This document shows positions 24,372 to 32,864 of a stretch of DNA of 35,118 bases, piece by piece (the stretch's first letter is position 1; each line of letters opens with the position of its first letter). The translations under genes were made by a program, and so were the position numbers. The stretch is from Actinomycetospora sp. Its GTDB lineage: Bacteria > Actinomycetota > Actinomycetes > Mycobacteriales > Pseudonocardiaceae. The notes below the pieces were generated by a model. That model did no database searches, had not been told where the DNA came from, and saw only the letters and a program-made list of their open reading frames with translations. The stretch lies in assembly GCA_029266415.1 (NCBI GenBank), contig JAQSWW010000012.1:1-35118 (forward strand), given 5' to 3'.

Positions 24372-27300
24372 TCACCCGCTCGGCGGCACCACGGTAGGAC
24401 GCACCGTGGGCACCGTGGGCACCGCGGGCGGCGAGCCGGTCGTCCGCGCCCACCGGTCGGCCTGGCAGCGGCGCACCAGCGCGGTGCTGCCGTGCTCCCG
24501 GGCCAGACCCTCCGCCGTCCGGAGGCGGTCGAGGGCGGCCGGGGCGTCGTCGAGCGCCGCGCGTCGGCGCAGCACCTCGGGCAGCCACCACACGTCGCCC
24601 CGGGACCGGGCGTCGGCCACCGCCGCGTCGAGCACCGCCCGTGCCTCGTCCCGATGGCCCCGCCGCAGAGCGATGTCGGCGACGAGCGTGAGCCAGTAGG
24701 GCATCCGGAAGAAGGCGCGGGTGGCTCGCAGCCCGTCGATGCCGCGCCGGGCCGTCCGAGCGCCCTCCGCCCCGCCGGCGACCCAGCCCGACAGCAGCGG
24801 GGCCCACTCGCGGTAGTAGGCGAAGCCGTAGCGGTCGCACAGCTCGGTCAGCTCGGCGACCGACACCTCGACGGCCGGGCGGTCGTCGCACAGCTGGTGG
24901 GTGACCGCGTCGTAGGCCAGGGCGACCGCGACGCTGTAGGGGTGGCCGATGCTGCGTGCCAGCGCGACGGCGTCGGCGGCGGTCTCCCGGGCCCGGGCGT
25001 CGTCACCGAGCAGCCAGTGGGCGTGGGCGGACCACGCCGCGCCGTGCACGTCCGGCCGGGTGCCGACGCTCAACGACAGCGTGTCCCCCACCTCGGCGAC
25101 CACGGCGAAGTGCCGCAACCCGTCGTCCAGCCGCCCGAGACCGAGTGCCGATCCACCCGCCGCGAAGTGGGCGGACACGGCGAGCGCGGGCGCGGCGTCG
25201 ACCATCGCGAGTGCCCGCGCCGCGATCTCGGCCGCCTCGACGACGGCGCCGCCGACGAAGCGCGTGGTCCACAGCCCCACCAGCGCGGCCAGCTCTGCCT
25301 CGCGGGACCCGAGCCGGTGGGCGAGCGCCACCGACGCCTCCAGCGTCTCCCGCACGACCGGGGAGGCGTAGCCGTGACGGGCGTTGAGCGGCGCCGCCAG
25401 GGCCGTGCGGACCGCGAGCTCCTCCTCGTCGCGGCGCCGGCCCGCCGGCAGCGCGCGGACCAGTCCGAGCGCTTCCCGGAGCAGGCGGATCGCCTCGCCG
25501 TGGGCGAAGCGCGAGGCGGCGACGTCGGCGGCCCGCCGGTACGCGGCCACCGCCCGCTCCGGACGTCCACCCTGGGCGAGGTGACGTGCCAGTCGCGCCG
25601 ACACGGCGTCGAGGTCGGCGGCGTGCAGCTCCTCGAGCGCCCGGGCCAGGCGGCGGTGCAGCAGCCACCGGGTGGGCGGGCTGGCCAGCGCGTCGGCGGC
25701 CTCGCGCAGCAGATCGTGCGAGAAGTCGTAGCCGTTCGGGGTGGCGCGGACGATCCGGCGGCGCCAGAGCTCGTCGAGGGCACGGACCACGGTGTCGGCG
25801 TCGAGCTCGCTCGCCTCGACGAGGAGGGCGAGGGGGTACTCCCGCCCGACGGCCGCGGCGAGGACGGCCACGTCCCGGGCGGTGGCGCTCACGCCCTCCA
25901 ACCGGGCGCGCAGCATCCCGGCGAGGTCCTTCCGCGCCGCACCCGTGGTCCCGGCGACGTCGACGCTCGCGGCCTCCACGACGTGCAGGGGGAGACCGCC
26001 GGTCACGGCCTGCAGCGCCTCGGCGTCGTCGGGCCGTCGCCCGGAGACCGCCGTCGCGAGTCGCGCGGTGTCGGCGGTGTCGAGCGGGGCCAGGAGCAGC
26101 TCCGAGGCCGCGCCGGTGGCCCGCACCCGCGGGAGCCAACCGTCGACCACGCTCGGTCCGTCCCGGGCGGTGCACACGATCAGCAGCGAGGTGCCCCCGG
26201 CCCGGCCGAGGAGGTGGGCGAGGAAGGCGAGCGTCGCGTGGTCGCCCCACTGCACGTTCTCGAGCACCAGCAGCAGCGGGCGCCCGACCGCCAGGATCGC
26301 CTGCGCGAGCCCCTCGACGAAACGGTGGCGCCGCCAGGCGTCCGCCATCGCCCGGGAGCCGTCGGCGGGCGGCGGCTCCACCGACCTCTCGCCCGGGACC
26401 AGCCGCTCCACCTCGCGCCGCCACACCGGGTCGAGGCCCTCGACGGCCGCGTCCACGGCCGGCGCCCGGAGCCAGTCGGCGACCGGGGCGAGCGCGAGCC
26501 GGTCGGAGGTGCCGTAGCACCCCGACTCCGCGACCACGCCGCGCTCCTCGCGGACCGCGGTGGCCAGCTCGGCCACCAGCCGTGTCTTGCCGACGCCCGC
26601 TTCACCACGGACGAGGACCAGACCCGGACCGCCGCGGAGCGCGCGGCGCCAGGCCCGGCCGAGGGCGGCGAGCTCGGGCTCGCGGCCCACGAGCGCCGGG
26701 TCGGCGCCGGGTCGGGGGCGCGGTGCACCGGCCACGTCACCGGCGGACGGGGCGACGGCGGGGATCGTGTCGGTGCCCGCGCGCGGCGGGCTCGCGGCGG
26801 CGAGGAGCTCCCGTGTGGCCGTGTCCGGCGCCACCCCGAGCTCGCGGCCGAGCACGGACGCGCAGCGCGCGTAGGTGCGCGCCACTCCCGAGCGGTCACC
26901 CTGGACGAGCTGCAGCTCCATCAGATCCCGGTAGCCGGTCTCCTCCAGCGGCCGCAGCCGCACCCGGCTGCGCGCGGCGTCCACCGCGGCGACCAGCTCG
27001 CCGGTGCTCGCCAGGGCCCGGGCCAACTGCGCGTACAGGCGGGCGCAACGGCTCTCCCGGTCCTCGCGCACCTCGAGCGCCCAGGCGTCGTCGACGCCGG
27101 GCAGGAACGCGCCGCGGTAGTGCGCGAGCGCGTTCGCGGCGTGGTGCACCACCGCAGCGGCGTCGTCCCGGGCCGCGGCGTCGAGCGCGGCCCGGGCATC
27201 ACGGTCGAAGACCCGGAGGTCGACCGTGACCTCCGGGGCGTCCTGCCAGGCGAGTCCGGCCGCGCCGGCGCGCAGCACCGGAGCCTCACCGACGGCGTGG

Positions 27301-27512
27301 CGCAGGTGGTGCAGTTCGCGGCGCAGGTTCGTGAGCGCCTGGGCGTCCGTGGAGTCCGGCCAGAACCGGGCGGCGAGGAGCGGCCGCGGCGTGACGACCC
27401 CGTCGTGCGCGACGAGGTAGGCCAGCAGCGCGATGCCCCGCGACGAGCGCGACCGCGGGCGTCCCTGCTCGTCGGCGATCATCCGCTGACCGAGCAGGGC
27501 GACGTACAGCAT
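24372..27512 (-). CDS. BTAD-AAA ATPase transcriptional regulator with TPR-like C-terminus (regulator 3)
   Basis: A 1046-aa regulator. The N-terminal winged helix is short and divergent (MLYVALLGQRMIADEQGRP, ARFWPDSTDAQALTNLRREL, residues 1-95). BTAD follows (about 98-240, HYRGAFLPGVDDAWALEVRE, LGRELGVAPD), then an AAA/ORC-like ATPase with P-loop GEAGVGKT (303-310), Walker B LLLVLENVQWGD, and a helical repeat region to the end. This is the BTAD-plus-large-ATPase class often called DNA-binding activator of the SARP family. I found no LuxR-type C-terminal HTH. The ATG at 27512 has GAGG 7 bases upstream. Near the 3' end a 9-base unit GTGGGCACC repeats (encoding VPTVPTV). The FAD enzyme 2 gene directly downstream is its most likely target. 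Confidence 0.9.
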   Translation of the reverse strand: MLYVALLGQRMIADEQGRPRSRSSRGIALLAYLVAHDGVVTPRPLLAARFWPDSTDAQALTNLRRELHHLRHAVGEAPVLRAGAAGLAWQDAPEVTVDLRVFDRDARAALDAAARDDAAAVVHHAANALAHYRGAFLPGVDDAWALEVREDRESRCARLYAQLARALASTGELVAAVDAARSRVRLRPLEETGYRDLMELQLVQGDRSGVARTYARCASVLGRELGVAPDTATRELLAAASPPRAGTDTIPAVAPSAGDVAGAPRPRPGADPALVGREPELAALGRAWRRALRGGPGLVLVRGEAGVGKTRLVAELATAVREERGVVAESGCYGTSDRLALAPVADWLRAPAVDAAVEGLDPVWRREVERLVPGERSVEPPPADGSRAMADAWRRHRFVEGLAQAILAVGRPLLLVLENVQWGDHATLAFLAHLLGRAGGTSLLIVCTARDGPSVVDGWLPRVRATGAASELLLAPLDTADTARLATAVSGRRPDDAEALQAVTGGLPLHVVEAASVDVAGTTGAARKDLAGMLRARLEGVSATARDVAVLAAAVGREYPLALLVEASELDADTVVRALDELWRRRIVRATPNGYDFSHDLLREAADALASPPTRWLLHRRLARALEELHAADLDAVSARLARHLAQGGRPERAVAAYRRAADVAASRFAHGEAIRLLREALGLVRALPAGRRRDEEELAVRTALAAPLNARHGYASPVVRETLEASVALAHRLGSREAELAALVGLWTTRFVGGAVVEAAEIAARALAMVDAAPALAVSAHFAAGGSALGLGRLDDGLRHFAVVAEVGDTLSLSVGTRPDVHGAAWSAHAHWLLGDDARARETAADAVALARSIGHPYSVAVALAYDAVTHQLCDDRPAVEVSVAELTELCDRYGFAYYREWAPLLSGWVAGGAEGARTARRGIDGLRATRAFFRMPYWLTLVADIALRRGHRDEARAVLDAAVADARSRGDVWWLPEVLRRRAALDDAPAALDRLRTAEGLAREHGSTALVRRCQADRWARTTGSPPAVPTVPTVRPTVVPPSG

Positions 27513-27600
27513 CGGGGGACCTCTCACCTCGGTCACCCAGGGTGGCGACGACGCCGACCTCGGGCCAGGATCCCCGGACCTTCCGGCGGCTTCGACATCG

Positions 27601-27613
27601 GATCGTGACGATC
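27601..27613. promoter_or_regulatory. 13-bp palindrome GATCGTGACGATC upstream of regulator 3
   Basis: A perfect 6+1+6 palindrome 88 bases before the start of regulator 3, in the 143-base gap before the PhzF stop. It is a possible operator. No other signal is clear in this gap. Confidence 0.3.
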
Positions 27614-27655
27614 GGTGCGGCGTCGCTGGGCTGTCCGGAGGACGACTCACGGCCC

Positions 27656-28516
27656 TCACTCCATCGGCACCGCGGTGCCGCTGACGTCGACGCCGTCGGC
27701 GGGGTCGGCCGGCACGTCGACGATGAGCGTGCTCGGCCGGCCCATCTCCTCGCCCTGGTGCAGGGTCAGGCGCACCGGCGTGGTGATCGTCCCGAGGTCG
27801 GCCAGCCAGCCCCCGATCGCCGCGGCGGCCGCGCCGGTGGCGGGGTCCTCGTAGACCCCGCCGGGCGGGAACGGGTTGCGCACCGCGAGCTCGACGGCGC
27901 CGAGGCGGTGCACGAGCGCCACGGTCGTCCACCCGCGCGCGGCCATCAGCGCGTCGAGGGCGTCCATGTCGTAGTCCAGCGCGGCGAGGCGCTCACGGGT
28001 GGCGGCGGCGAGCACGAGGTGGCTCGCGCCGGCGAACGCCACGCGCGGCGGCAGGGTCGGGTCGAGCTCGTCGCGCCGCCAGCGCAGGGCGGCCAGCGCG
28101 GCCTCGACGTCGTCGTCGTGCACGGGCACGACGCGCGGCGGGACGCTCGTCAGCGTCGCGAGCAGCGCGCCGTCGCGCCACCGCGTCCGCACGGTGACCG
28201 GCCCCGAGCGCGTGTCCAGCACCAGCGTCCCCGGCCCGACCCGGTGCGCGAGCGCCACCGCCGTCGCGATCGTCGCGTGGCCGCAGAACGGCACCTCGGC
28301 GCGCGGGCTGTAGTAGCGCACCGTGCGGTGGCGGGCGCCGTCGTCGGCGAGGCCGGCGTCGCCGACGAGGAACGCGGTCTCGGAGAAGCCGACGTCGGCG
28401 GCGATGTCGAGCATCGCCGCCTCGTCGAGCCCCTCCGCGGACAGCACGACCCCGGCCGGGTTGCCCCCGGCCGGGGTCGTGGTGAAGGCGGCGTAGCGCA
28501 GGATCTCGGGGCCCAC
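27656..28516 (-). CDS. PhzF family isomerase-like protein
   Basis: A 286-aa member of the PhzF/diaminopimelate-epimerase-like fold. Present are AAFTTTPAGGNPAGVVL (9-25), GFSETAFLV with Glu46 in the place of the catalytic acid of PhzF, YYSPRAEVPFCGHATIATA (68-85), and the C-terminal EDPATGAAAAAIGGWL. PhzF itself isomerises trans-2,3-dihydro-3-hydroxyanthranilate in phenazine synthesis; most homologues, as here without other phz genes, have unknown substrates. The GTG at 28516 is supported by TACGAT ending 8 bases upstream, so it has its own leaderless promoter although it lies 20 bases after clpB on the same strand. Cotranscription with clpB is also possible. Confidence 0.9.
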   Translation of the reverse strand: MGPEILRYAAFTTTPAGGNPAGVVLSAEGLDEAAMLDIAADVGFSETAFLVGDAGLADDGARHRTVRYYSPRAEVPFCGHATIATAVALAHRVGPGTLVLDTRSGPVTVRTRWRDGALLATLTSVPPRVVPVHDDDVEAALAALRWRRDELDPTLPPRVAFAGASHLVLAAATRERLAALDYDMDALDALMAARGWTTVALVHRLGAVELAVRNPFPPGGVYEDPATGAAAAAIGGWLADLGTITTPVRLTLHQGEEMGRPSTLIVDVPADPADGVDVSGTAVPME

Positions 28517-28524
28517 CCCGAAGG

Positions 28525-28530
28525 ATCGTA
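28525..28530 (-). promoter_or_regulatory. -10 element TACGAT for the PhzF gene
   Basis: On the minus strand TACGAT ends 8 bases before the GTG at 28516, within the 20-base gap after clpB. It suggests the PhzF gene can be expressed without heat-shock control. Confidence 0.45.
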
Positions 28531-28536
28531 GGGGCC

Positions 28537-31137
28537 TCAGGCCGCCGCGCGGGTCACCACGAGCGCGCCCGGGCCCACGTCGGCGGACTCGTCGAGGTCG
28601 ACCGCGACCGTGTCGCCCTCGCGCACCTCGCCGGCGAGCAGGGCCTTGGCGAGCTGGTCGCCGATGGCCGACTGCACGAGCCGGCGCAGCGGGCGCGCCC
28701 CGTACAGCGGGTCGAAGCCCTGCAGCGCGAGCCACTCGCGGGCCGCGTCGCTGACGGCCAGCGTCAGCCGCCGGGCGGCCAGCCGGGCCCCGAGGCGGTC
28801 GAGCTGGATGTCGACGATCGAGGTCAGCTCCTCGGTCGACAGCGCGTGGAACACCACGACGTCGTCGAGCCGGTTGAGGAACTCCGGCTTGAACGAGCGC
28901 TTCACGGTCTCCATGACCCTCTCCCGGCGACCGGCGTCGTCGAGCGAGGTGTCCATCAGGGCCGCGGAACCGAGGTTCGAGGTCAGCACGAGGATCGTGT
29001 TGCGGAAGTCCACCGTGCGGCCCTGGCCGTCGGTCAGGCGCCCGTCGTCGAGCACCTGCAGCAGCACGTCGAACACGTCCGGGTGCGCCTTCTCGACCTC
29101 GTCGAGCAGCACCACCGAGTACGGCCGGCGCCGCACGGCCTCGGTGAGCTGGCCGCCCTGGTCGTAGCCGACGTACCCGGGGGGCGCGCCGACGAGGCGG
29201 GCCACGGAGTGCTTCTCGCCGTACTCGCTCATGTCGATGCGGATCATCGCCCGCTCGTCGTCGAACAGGAACGCGGCGAGCGCCTTGGCCAGCTCGGTCT
29301 TCCCGACGCCGGTGGGCCCGAGGAACAGGAACGAGCCGGTGGGCCGGTCCTCCTCGCTGACGCCCGCCCGCGCGCGGCGCACCGCGTCGGACACGGCGCG
29401 CACCGCCTCGGCCTGCCCGACCACGCGGCGGCCGAGCTCGTCCTCCATGCGCAGGAGCTTCGCGGTCTCGCCCTCGAGCAGGCGGCCGGCGGGGATGCCG
29501 GTCCAGGCCGAGACGACGTCGGCGACGTCGTCGGGGCCGACCTCCTCCTTGAGCATCACCGCGCCGTGGTCGGCCGTGGCCGCCTCGGCGGCGGCGAGCT
29601 CCTTCTCCAGCGCCGGGATGCGCCCGTAGCGCAGCTCGGCGGCCCGGCCGAGGTCGCCGTCGCGCTCGGCGCGCTCGGACTCCCCGCGCAGCGTCTCGAG
29701 CTGCTCCTTCAGCGCCCGCGACGAGTCGATGGACTCCTTCTCGCCCTGCCAGCGCGCGGTGAGGGCGTCGAGCTCCTCGCGGCGCTCGGCGAGCTCGGCG
29801 CGCAGCGCCTGCAGCCGCTCGCGGGAGGCCTCGTCGGACTCCTTGGCCAGCGCCATCTCCTCGATCTCGAGACGGCGCACGGCGCGCTCGACCTCGTCGA
29901 TCTCCACCGGCCGCGAGTCGATCTCCATGCGCAGCCGCGAACTGGCCTCGTCGACGAGGTCGATGGCCTTGTCGGGCAGGAAGCGCGCGGTGATGTAGCG
30001 GTCCGACAGCGTGGCCGCGGCGACGAGGGCGGCGTCGGTGATCCGCACGCCGTGGTGCACCTCGTAGCGCTCCTTGAGCCCGCGCAGGATGCCGATCGTG
30101 TCCTCGACGGACGGCTCGCCCACGAGCACCTGCTGGAAGCGACGCTCGAGCGCGGGGTCGTGCTCGATGTGCTTGCGGTACTCGTCGAGCGTCGTCGCGC
30201 CGACCATGCGCAGCTCGCCCCGGGCGAGCATCGGCTTGATCATGTTGCCGGCGTCCATCGCCGACTCGCCGGTGGCGCCGGCGCCGACGATGGTGTGCAG
30301 CTCGTCGATGAACGTGATGACCTGCCCGGCGGAGTCGGTGATCTCCTGCAGGACGGCCTTGAGCCGCTCCTCGAACTCGCCGCGGTACTTCGCCCCGGCC
30401 ACCATCGAGCCGAGGTCGAGGGCGACGACGCGCTTGTTGCGCAGCGACTCGGGCACGTCGCCGGCGACGATGCGCTGGGCGAGGCCCTCGACGATCGCGG
30501 TCTTGCCGACGCCGGGCTCGCCGATGAGCACCGGGTTGTTCTTGGTGCGCCGCGAGAGCACCTGCACGACGCGCCGGATCTCCTGGTCACGGCCGACCAC
30601 CGGGTCGAGGGCGCCGGAGCGGGCGCGCTCGGTGAGGTCCTGGCCGTACTTCTCCAGGGCCTGGAACGTGCTCTCGGGGTCGGCGGACGTGACGCGCCCC
30701 GAGCCGCGGACCTTGGTGAACGCCTCCTGCAGCGCCTCGGGCGTCGCGCCGTGGCGGGTCAGCACGTCGGCGGTGCGCCCGCCGGCCGCGGCCAGCCCGA
30801 CGAGCAGGTGCTCGGTCGAGACGTACTCGTCGCCCATGTCGGCGGCGAGCTGCTGGGCGTGCTGGAGCACGCGCGCCATCTCGCGGTCGAACTGCGGCGC
30901 CGAGACGCTCGAGCCGCTGGCGCTCGGCAGGCCGGCGAGGACCTTGCCCACGTCGGCGCGCACGGCCGACGGGTCCGCCCCGACCGCGCGCAGCAGCGGC
31001 TCGGTCAGCCCGTCGGCCTGGTCGAGCAGCGCGGCCGCGAGGTGCGCCGGCGAGACCTGGGGATGGCCGTCGACGGTGGCCGCGCGGACCGCGGCGGACA
31101 CCGCCTGCTGGGTGCGGGTGGTGGGCGTGAAGTCCAT
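28537..31137 (-). CDS. clpB: ATP-dependent disaggregase ClpB
   Basis: Hsp100 disaggregase that works with DnaK/DnaJ/GrpE to extract proteins from aggregates. The 866-aa protein is complete. It has an N-domain repeat pair (1-about 150, [12 protein letters not shown] and [11 protein letters not shown]), AAA-1 with [13 protein letters not shown] (about 201) and [12 protein letters not shown], the coiled-coil M-domain (about 405-520, [20 protein letters not shown]), AAA-2 with [14 protein letters not shown] (about 602), pore motif [13 protein letters not shown] and [14 protein letters not shown], and the C-terminal domain ([16 protein letters not shown]). The ATG at 31137 follows AGGAGGA. The upstream region carries a HAIR operator overlapping a SigH-like promoter, so it is expected to be repressed by HspR, whose gene is at 34075-33581. 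Confidence 0.97.
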   Translation of the reverse strand: MDFTPTTRTQQAVSAAVRAATVDGHPQVSPAHLAAALLDQADGLTEPLLRAVGADPSAVRADVGKVLAGLPSASGSSVSAPQFDREMARVLQHAQQLAADMGDEYVSTEHLLVGLAAAGGRTADVLTRHGATPEALQEAFTKVRGSGRVTSADPESTFQALEKYGQDLTERARSGALDPVVGRDQEIRRVVQVLSRRTKNNPVLIGEPGVGKTAIVEGLAQRIVAGDVPESLRNKRVVALDLGSMVAGAKYRGEFEERLKAVLQEITDSAGQVITFIDELHTIVGAGATGESAMDAGNMIKPMLARGELRMVGATTLDEYRKHIEHDPALERRFQQVLVGEPSVEDTIGILRGLKERYEVHHGVRITDAALVAAATLSDRYITARFLPDKAIDLVDEASSRLRMEIDSRPVEIDEVERAVRRLEIEEMALAKESDEASRERLQALRAELAERREELDALTARWQGEKESIDSSRALKEQLETLRGESERAERDGDLGRAAELRYGRIPALEKELAAAEAATADHGAVMLKEEVGPDDVADVVSAWTGIPAGRLLEGETAKLLRMEDELGRRVVGQAEAVRAVSDAVRRARAGVSEEDRPTGSFLFLGPTGVGKTELAKALAAFLFDDERAMIRIDMSEYGEKHSVARLVGAPPGYVGYDQGGQLTEAVRRRPYSVVLLDEVEKAHPDVFDVLLQVLDDGRLTDGQGRTVDFRNTILVLTSNLGSAALMDTSLDDAGRRERVMETVKRSFKPEFLNRLDDVVVFHALSTEELTSIVDIQLDRLGARLAARRLTLAVSDAAREWLALQGFDPLYGARPLRRLVQSAIGDQLAKALLAGEVREGDTVAVDLDESADVGPGALVVTRAAA

Positions 31138-31156
31138 CGATCCTCCTGGGGCGCCG

Positions 31157-31182
31157 GGCGGGCGGCCCACCAGCCGCCCGCC
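31157..31182 (-). other. Perfect 10-bp GC-only hairpin in the clpB leader
   Basis: GGCGGGCGGC (31157-31166) pairs perfectly with GCCGCCCGCC (31173-31182) around a 6-base loop. It occupies the leader between the HAIR operator and the AGGAGGA ribosome site, and would form within the first 40 bases of a transcript starting near 31196. It does not include the ribosome site. Confidence 0.7.
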
Positions 31183-31184
31183 AA

Positions 31185-31205
31185 CTTGAGTCTATCTGGC
31201 TCAAC
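31185..31205 (-). promoter_or_regulatory. HAIR operator (HspR-binding inverted repeat)
   Basis: The plus strand reads CTTGAGT, seven bases, GCTCAAC, against the known HAIR consensus CTTGAGT-N7-ACTCAAG: the left half is exact and the right half differs at two positions. It lies 48 bases upstream of clpB, and hspR itself is in the window. Confidence 0.85.
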
Positions 31206-31229
31206 CTTGTGGATGTGCGGTTTCTTCCC
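31203..31229 (-). promoter_or_regulatory. SigH/SigR-type promoter for clpB
   Basis: On the minus strand GGGAA (31229-31225) and GTT (31205-31203) are separated by 19 bases, fitting the GGAA-N18-20-GTT pattern of SigH/SigR promoters. The -10 part lies in the HAIR operator, so HspR bound there would block it. Confidence 0.55.
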
Positions 31230-31394
31230 CGCGTCGTACGGATGACGACCGGTCACCCACAGCAACGACGACGAGCGGTTCCGCTGACGGGCGTCGTCGC
31301 TGCTCACGGGGCCCGTCCGCGCCGTGCGGCGCACGAGGGAGGCCCGGCGACGAACCCCGATGGGGACCCTGCGTGACGGCCACGAACGGGCTGT

Positions 31395-31431
31395 CATAGT
31401 GACCGCGTCACGCGGGTCCGGGCGACCCGCG
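31395..31431 (+). promoter_or_regulatory. Candidate promoter and palindromes upstream of the flavohemoprotein gene
   Basis: CATAGT (31395-31400) is a plausible -10. It is followed by the palindrome GTGAC-CGC-GTCAC (31399-31411) and a hairpin CGCGGGTC/GACCCGCG (31411-31418 and 31424-31431). These lie in the 320-base clpB/flavohemoprotein gap. The remaining part, 31230-31390, shows no gene or clear element. Confidence 0.35.
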
Positions 31432-31457
31432 GCGGGGGGTCGGGAGGAGCGCCGAGG

Positions 31458-32864
31458 ATGTCCGCGGAGCCGCTGTCCGGAGCCGGTCCGTCCGCGCCCT
31501 CCGTCCGACCGACGCGACGACCCTCCCCGCGCCGCCTCGCCCCCGTGCGCGCCGTTGCCGCGCCGCCCACCACGCCCTTCGTGCGCCCCGGGCGCCACGC
31601 GGCGCCGGAGGGTGGCGCAGCGAAGGACGCCCTGGCTGCGTCCCCCGCGGCGAAGGACGCCCTCGCTTCCGAGGCCGACGCCGCCCGCCGGGTCCGCGAG
31701 ACCTGGGAGGCCGTCGAGCCGCAGGTCGACGAGCTCGCCGGCTGGTTCGCCGCGCTGCTGTTCAGCCTCGCGCCCTCGACGCGGGCGCTGTTCCCCGCGC
31801 AGGTCACCGGGCCCGCCCGCCGGCTGCTGCGCTCGCTGGTGATCCCGATGAGCACGGTCGACCGCCCTGCGGAGCTCCGGGCCATGATCGCGCCCCTGGT
31901 GCGCGAGCACCGCGCCCTGGGGCTGGACGCCGAGCAGTACGAGCCGCTCGGGGTGGCGCTGATCGGGGCGATGCGCCGGTACGGCGCCCGCGTCGACGGG
32001 GCGTGGGACGACGCCACCGAGCACGCCTGGGTGCGCGCGTTCTCGCTGGCCGTGGGCCCGCTGGAGCAGGCGGTGCGCACGGCCGACGCGACGCCCGCCG
32101 TCGCCGAGGGCACCGTGGTCGGGCACCGGCGGCTGAGCTGGGACCTCGCCGTCGTGCACGTCCGCCCCGACGTCCCCGTGCCGCACCGCGCGGGCCAGTA
32201 CCTCACCGTCGAGGTGCCCCAGCGCCCCCGCATGTGGCGGCCCCTGAGCCCGGCGACCGTCCCGCGGCCCGACGGCCTGCTCGAGTTCCACGTCCGCGCC
32301 GTCGAGCGCGGCTGGGTGAGCCGGGCGATCGTGGCCCACACGGCCACCGGCGACCGCTGGCGCCTCGGCCCCGCCACGGGCCGGCTGGGACTCGACCCGC
32401 GCAGCGAGCGCGAGGTGCTCGCGGTCGCCGGCGGCACCGGCGGCGCGCCCGTGCTCGCGCTGTGCGAGGACATGGCCCGCTGGGCCCGACCCCGCCCCTG
32501 CACCGTGTTCCTCGGCGGGCGCGTGCCCGACGACCTCACCGTGCTCGACCGGCTCCGGGCGCTCGCCGACGAGGCCCCGTGGCTCGCGGTGGCCGCGGTG
32601 TCCGAGGACGACCCGCTCGACGAGAGCACGCTGCCCGGCACGCTGCCCGAGGCCGTGCTGCGCGGCGGCGACTGGTCGTCCCACGACGTCCTGCTCTCCG
32701 GCTCGCCGGCGATGATCCGGGCGACGGCGGCGGCGCTGCTCGTCGACGGCGTGCCGCTCGACCGCATCACCTACGACCCGTTCACCGACGAGCCACGTCG
32801 GCCGCGGAGGGGCGGCGGTCAGTCGTCCGACGACGACGACGGGCGGTCCGGCAGGAACGGTTGA
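31458..32864 (+). CDS. Flavohemoprotein-like protein: globin plus FAD/NAD reductase domains
   Basis: A 468-aa protein with a disordered N-terminal extension (1-about 73), a globin domain (about 74-200, ETWEAVEPQVDELAGWFAAL, proximal His151 in REHRALGLDAEQY) and a ferredoxin-reductase-like half with the FAD motif RMWRPLSPATV (about 257) and NAD-binding VAGGTGGAPVLAL (about 322). Classic flavohemoglobins turn NO into nitrate. Here the FAD motif is RPLSPAT rather than the usual RxYS, and the C-terminal half is short, as in the divergent (type II) group that I recall includes Rv0385 beside clpB in M. tuberculosis. An NO dioxygenase role should therefore not be assumed. The ATG at 31458 has a GGGAGGAG upstream. 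Its last 46 bases overlap the AIM24 gene in antisense. Confidence 0.88.
   Translation: MSAEPLSGAGPSAPSVRPTRRPSPRRLAPVRAVAAPPTTPFVRPGRHAAPEGGAAKDALAASPAAKDALASEADAARRVRETWEAVEPQVDELAGWFAALLFSLAPSTRALFPAQVTGPARRLLRSLVIPMSTVDRPAELRAMIAPLVREHRALGLDAEQYEPLGVALIGAMRRYGARVDGAWDDATEHAWVRAFSLAVGPLEQAVRTADATPAVAEGTVVGHRRLSWDLAVVHVRPDVPVPHRAGQYLTVEVPQRPRMWRPLSPATVPRPDGLLEFHVRAVERGWVSRAIVAHTATGDRWRLGPATGRLGLDPRSEREVLAVAGGTGGAPVLALCEDMARWARPRPCTVFLGGRVPDDLTVLDRLRALADEAPWLAVAAVSEDDPLDESTLPGTLPEAVLRGGDWSSHDVLLSGSPAMIRATAAALLVDGVPLDRITYDPFTDEPRRPRRGGGQSSDDDDGRSGRNG
31617..31676 (+). repeat. 30-bp direct repeat, two copies, in frame
   Basis: The 14-mer GCGAAGGACGCCCT occurs at 31620-31633 and 31650-31663, exactly 30 bases apart. 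It encodes AAKDALAASP then AAKDALASEA in the flexible N-terminal extension of the flavohemoprotein. Confidence 0.85.

Noticed and set aside
24372..24500. LuxR-type HTH at the C-terminus of regulator 3
   Set aside because: The last 150 residues are TPR-like helices ending in a Pro/Val tail; DNA binding must come from the N-terminal winged helix.
27656..28516. Phenazine biosynthesis locus because of the PhzF homologue
   Set aside because: No other phz genes are present, and PhzF-like proteins are common with unrelated roles.
31201..31383. Small minus-strand frame (60 codons) upstream of clpB
   Set aside because: It covers the promoter and HAIR region, has no ribosome site and an arginine/proline-rich composition without protein character.
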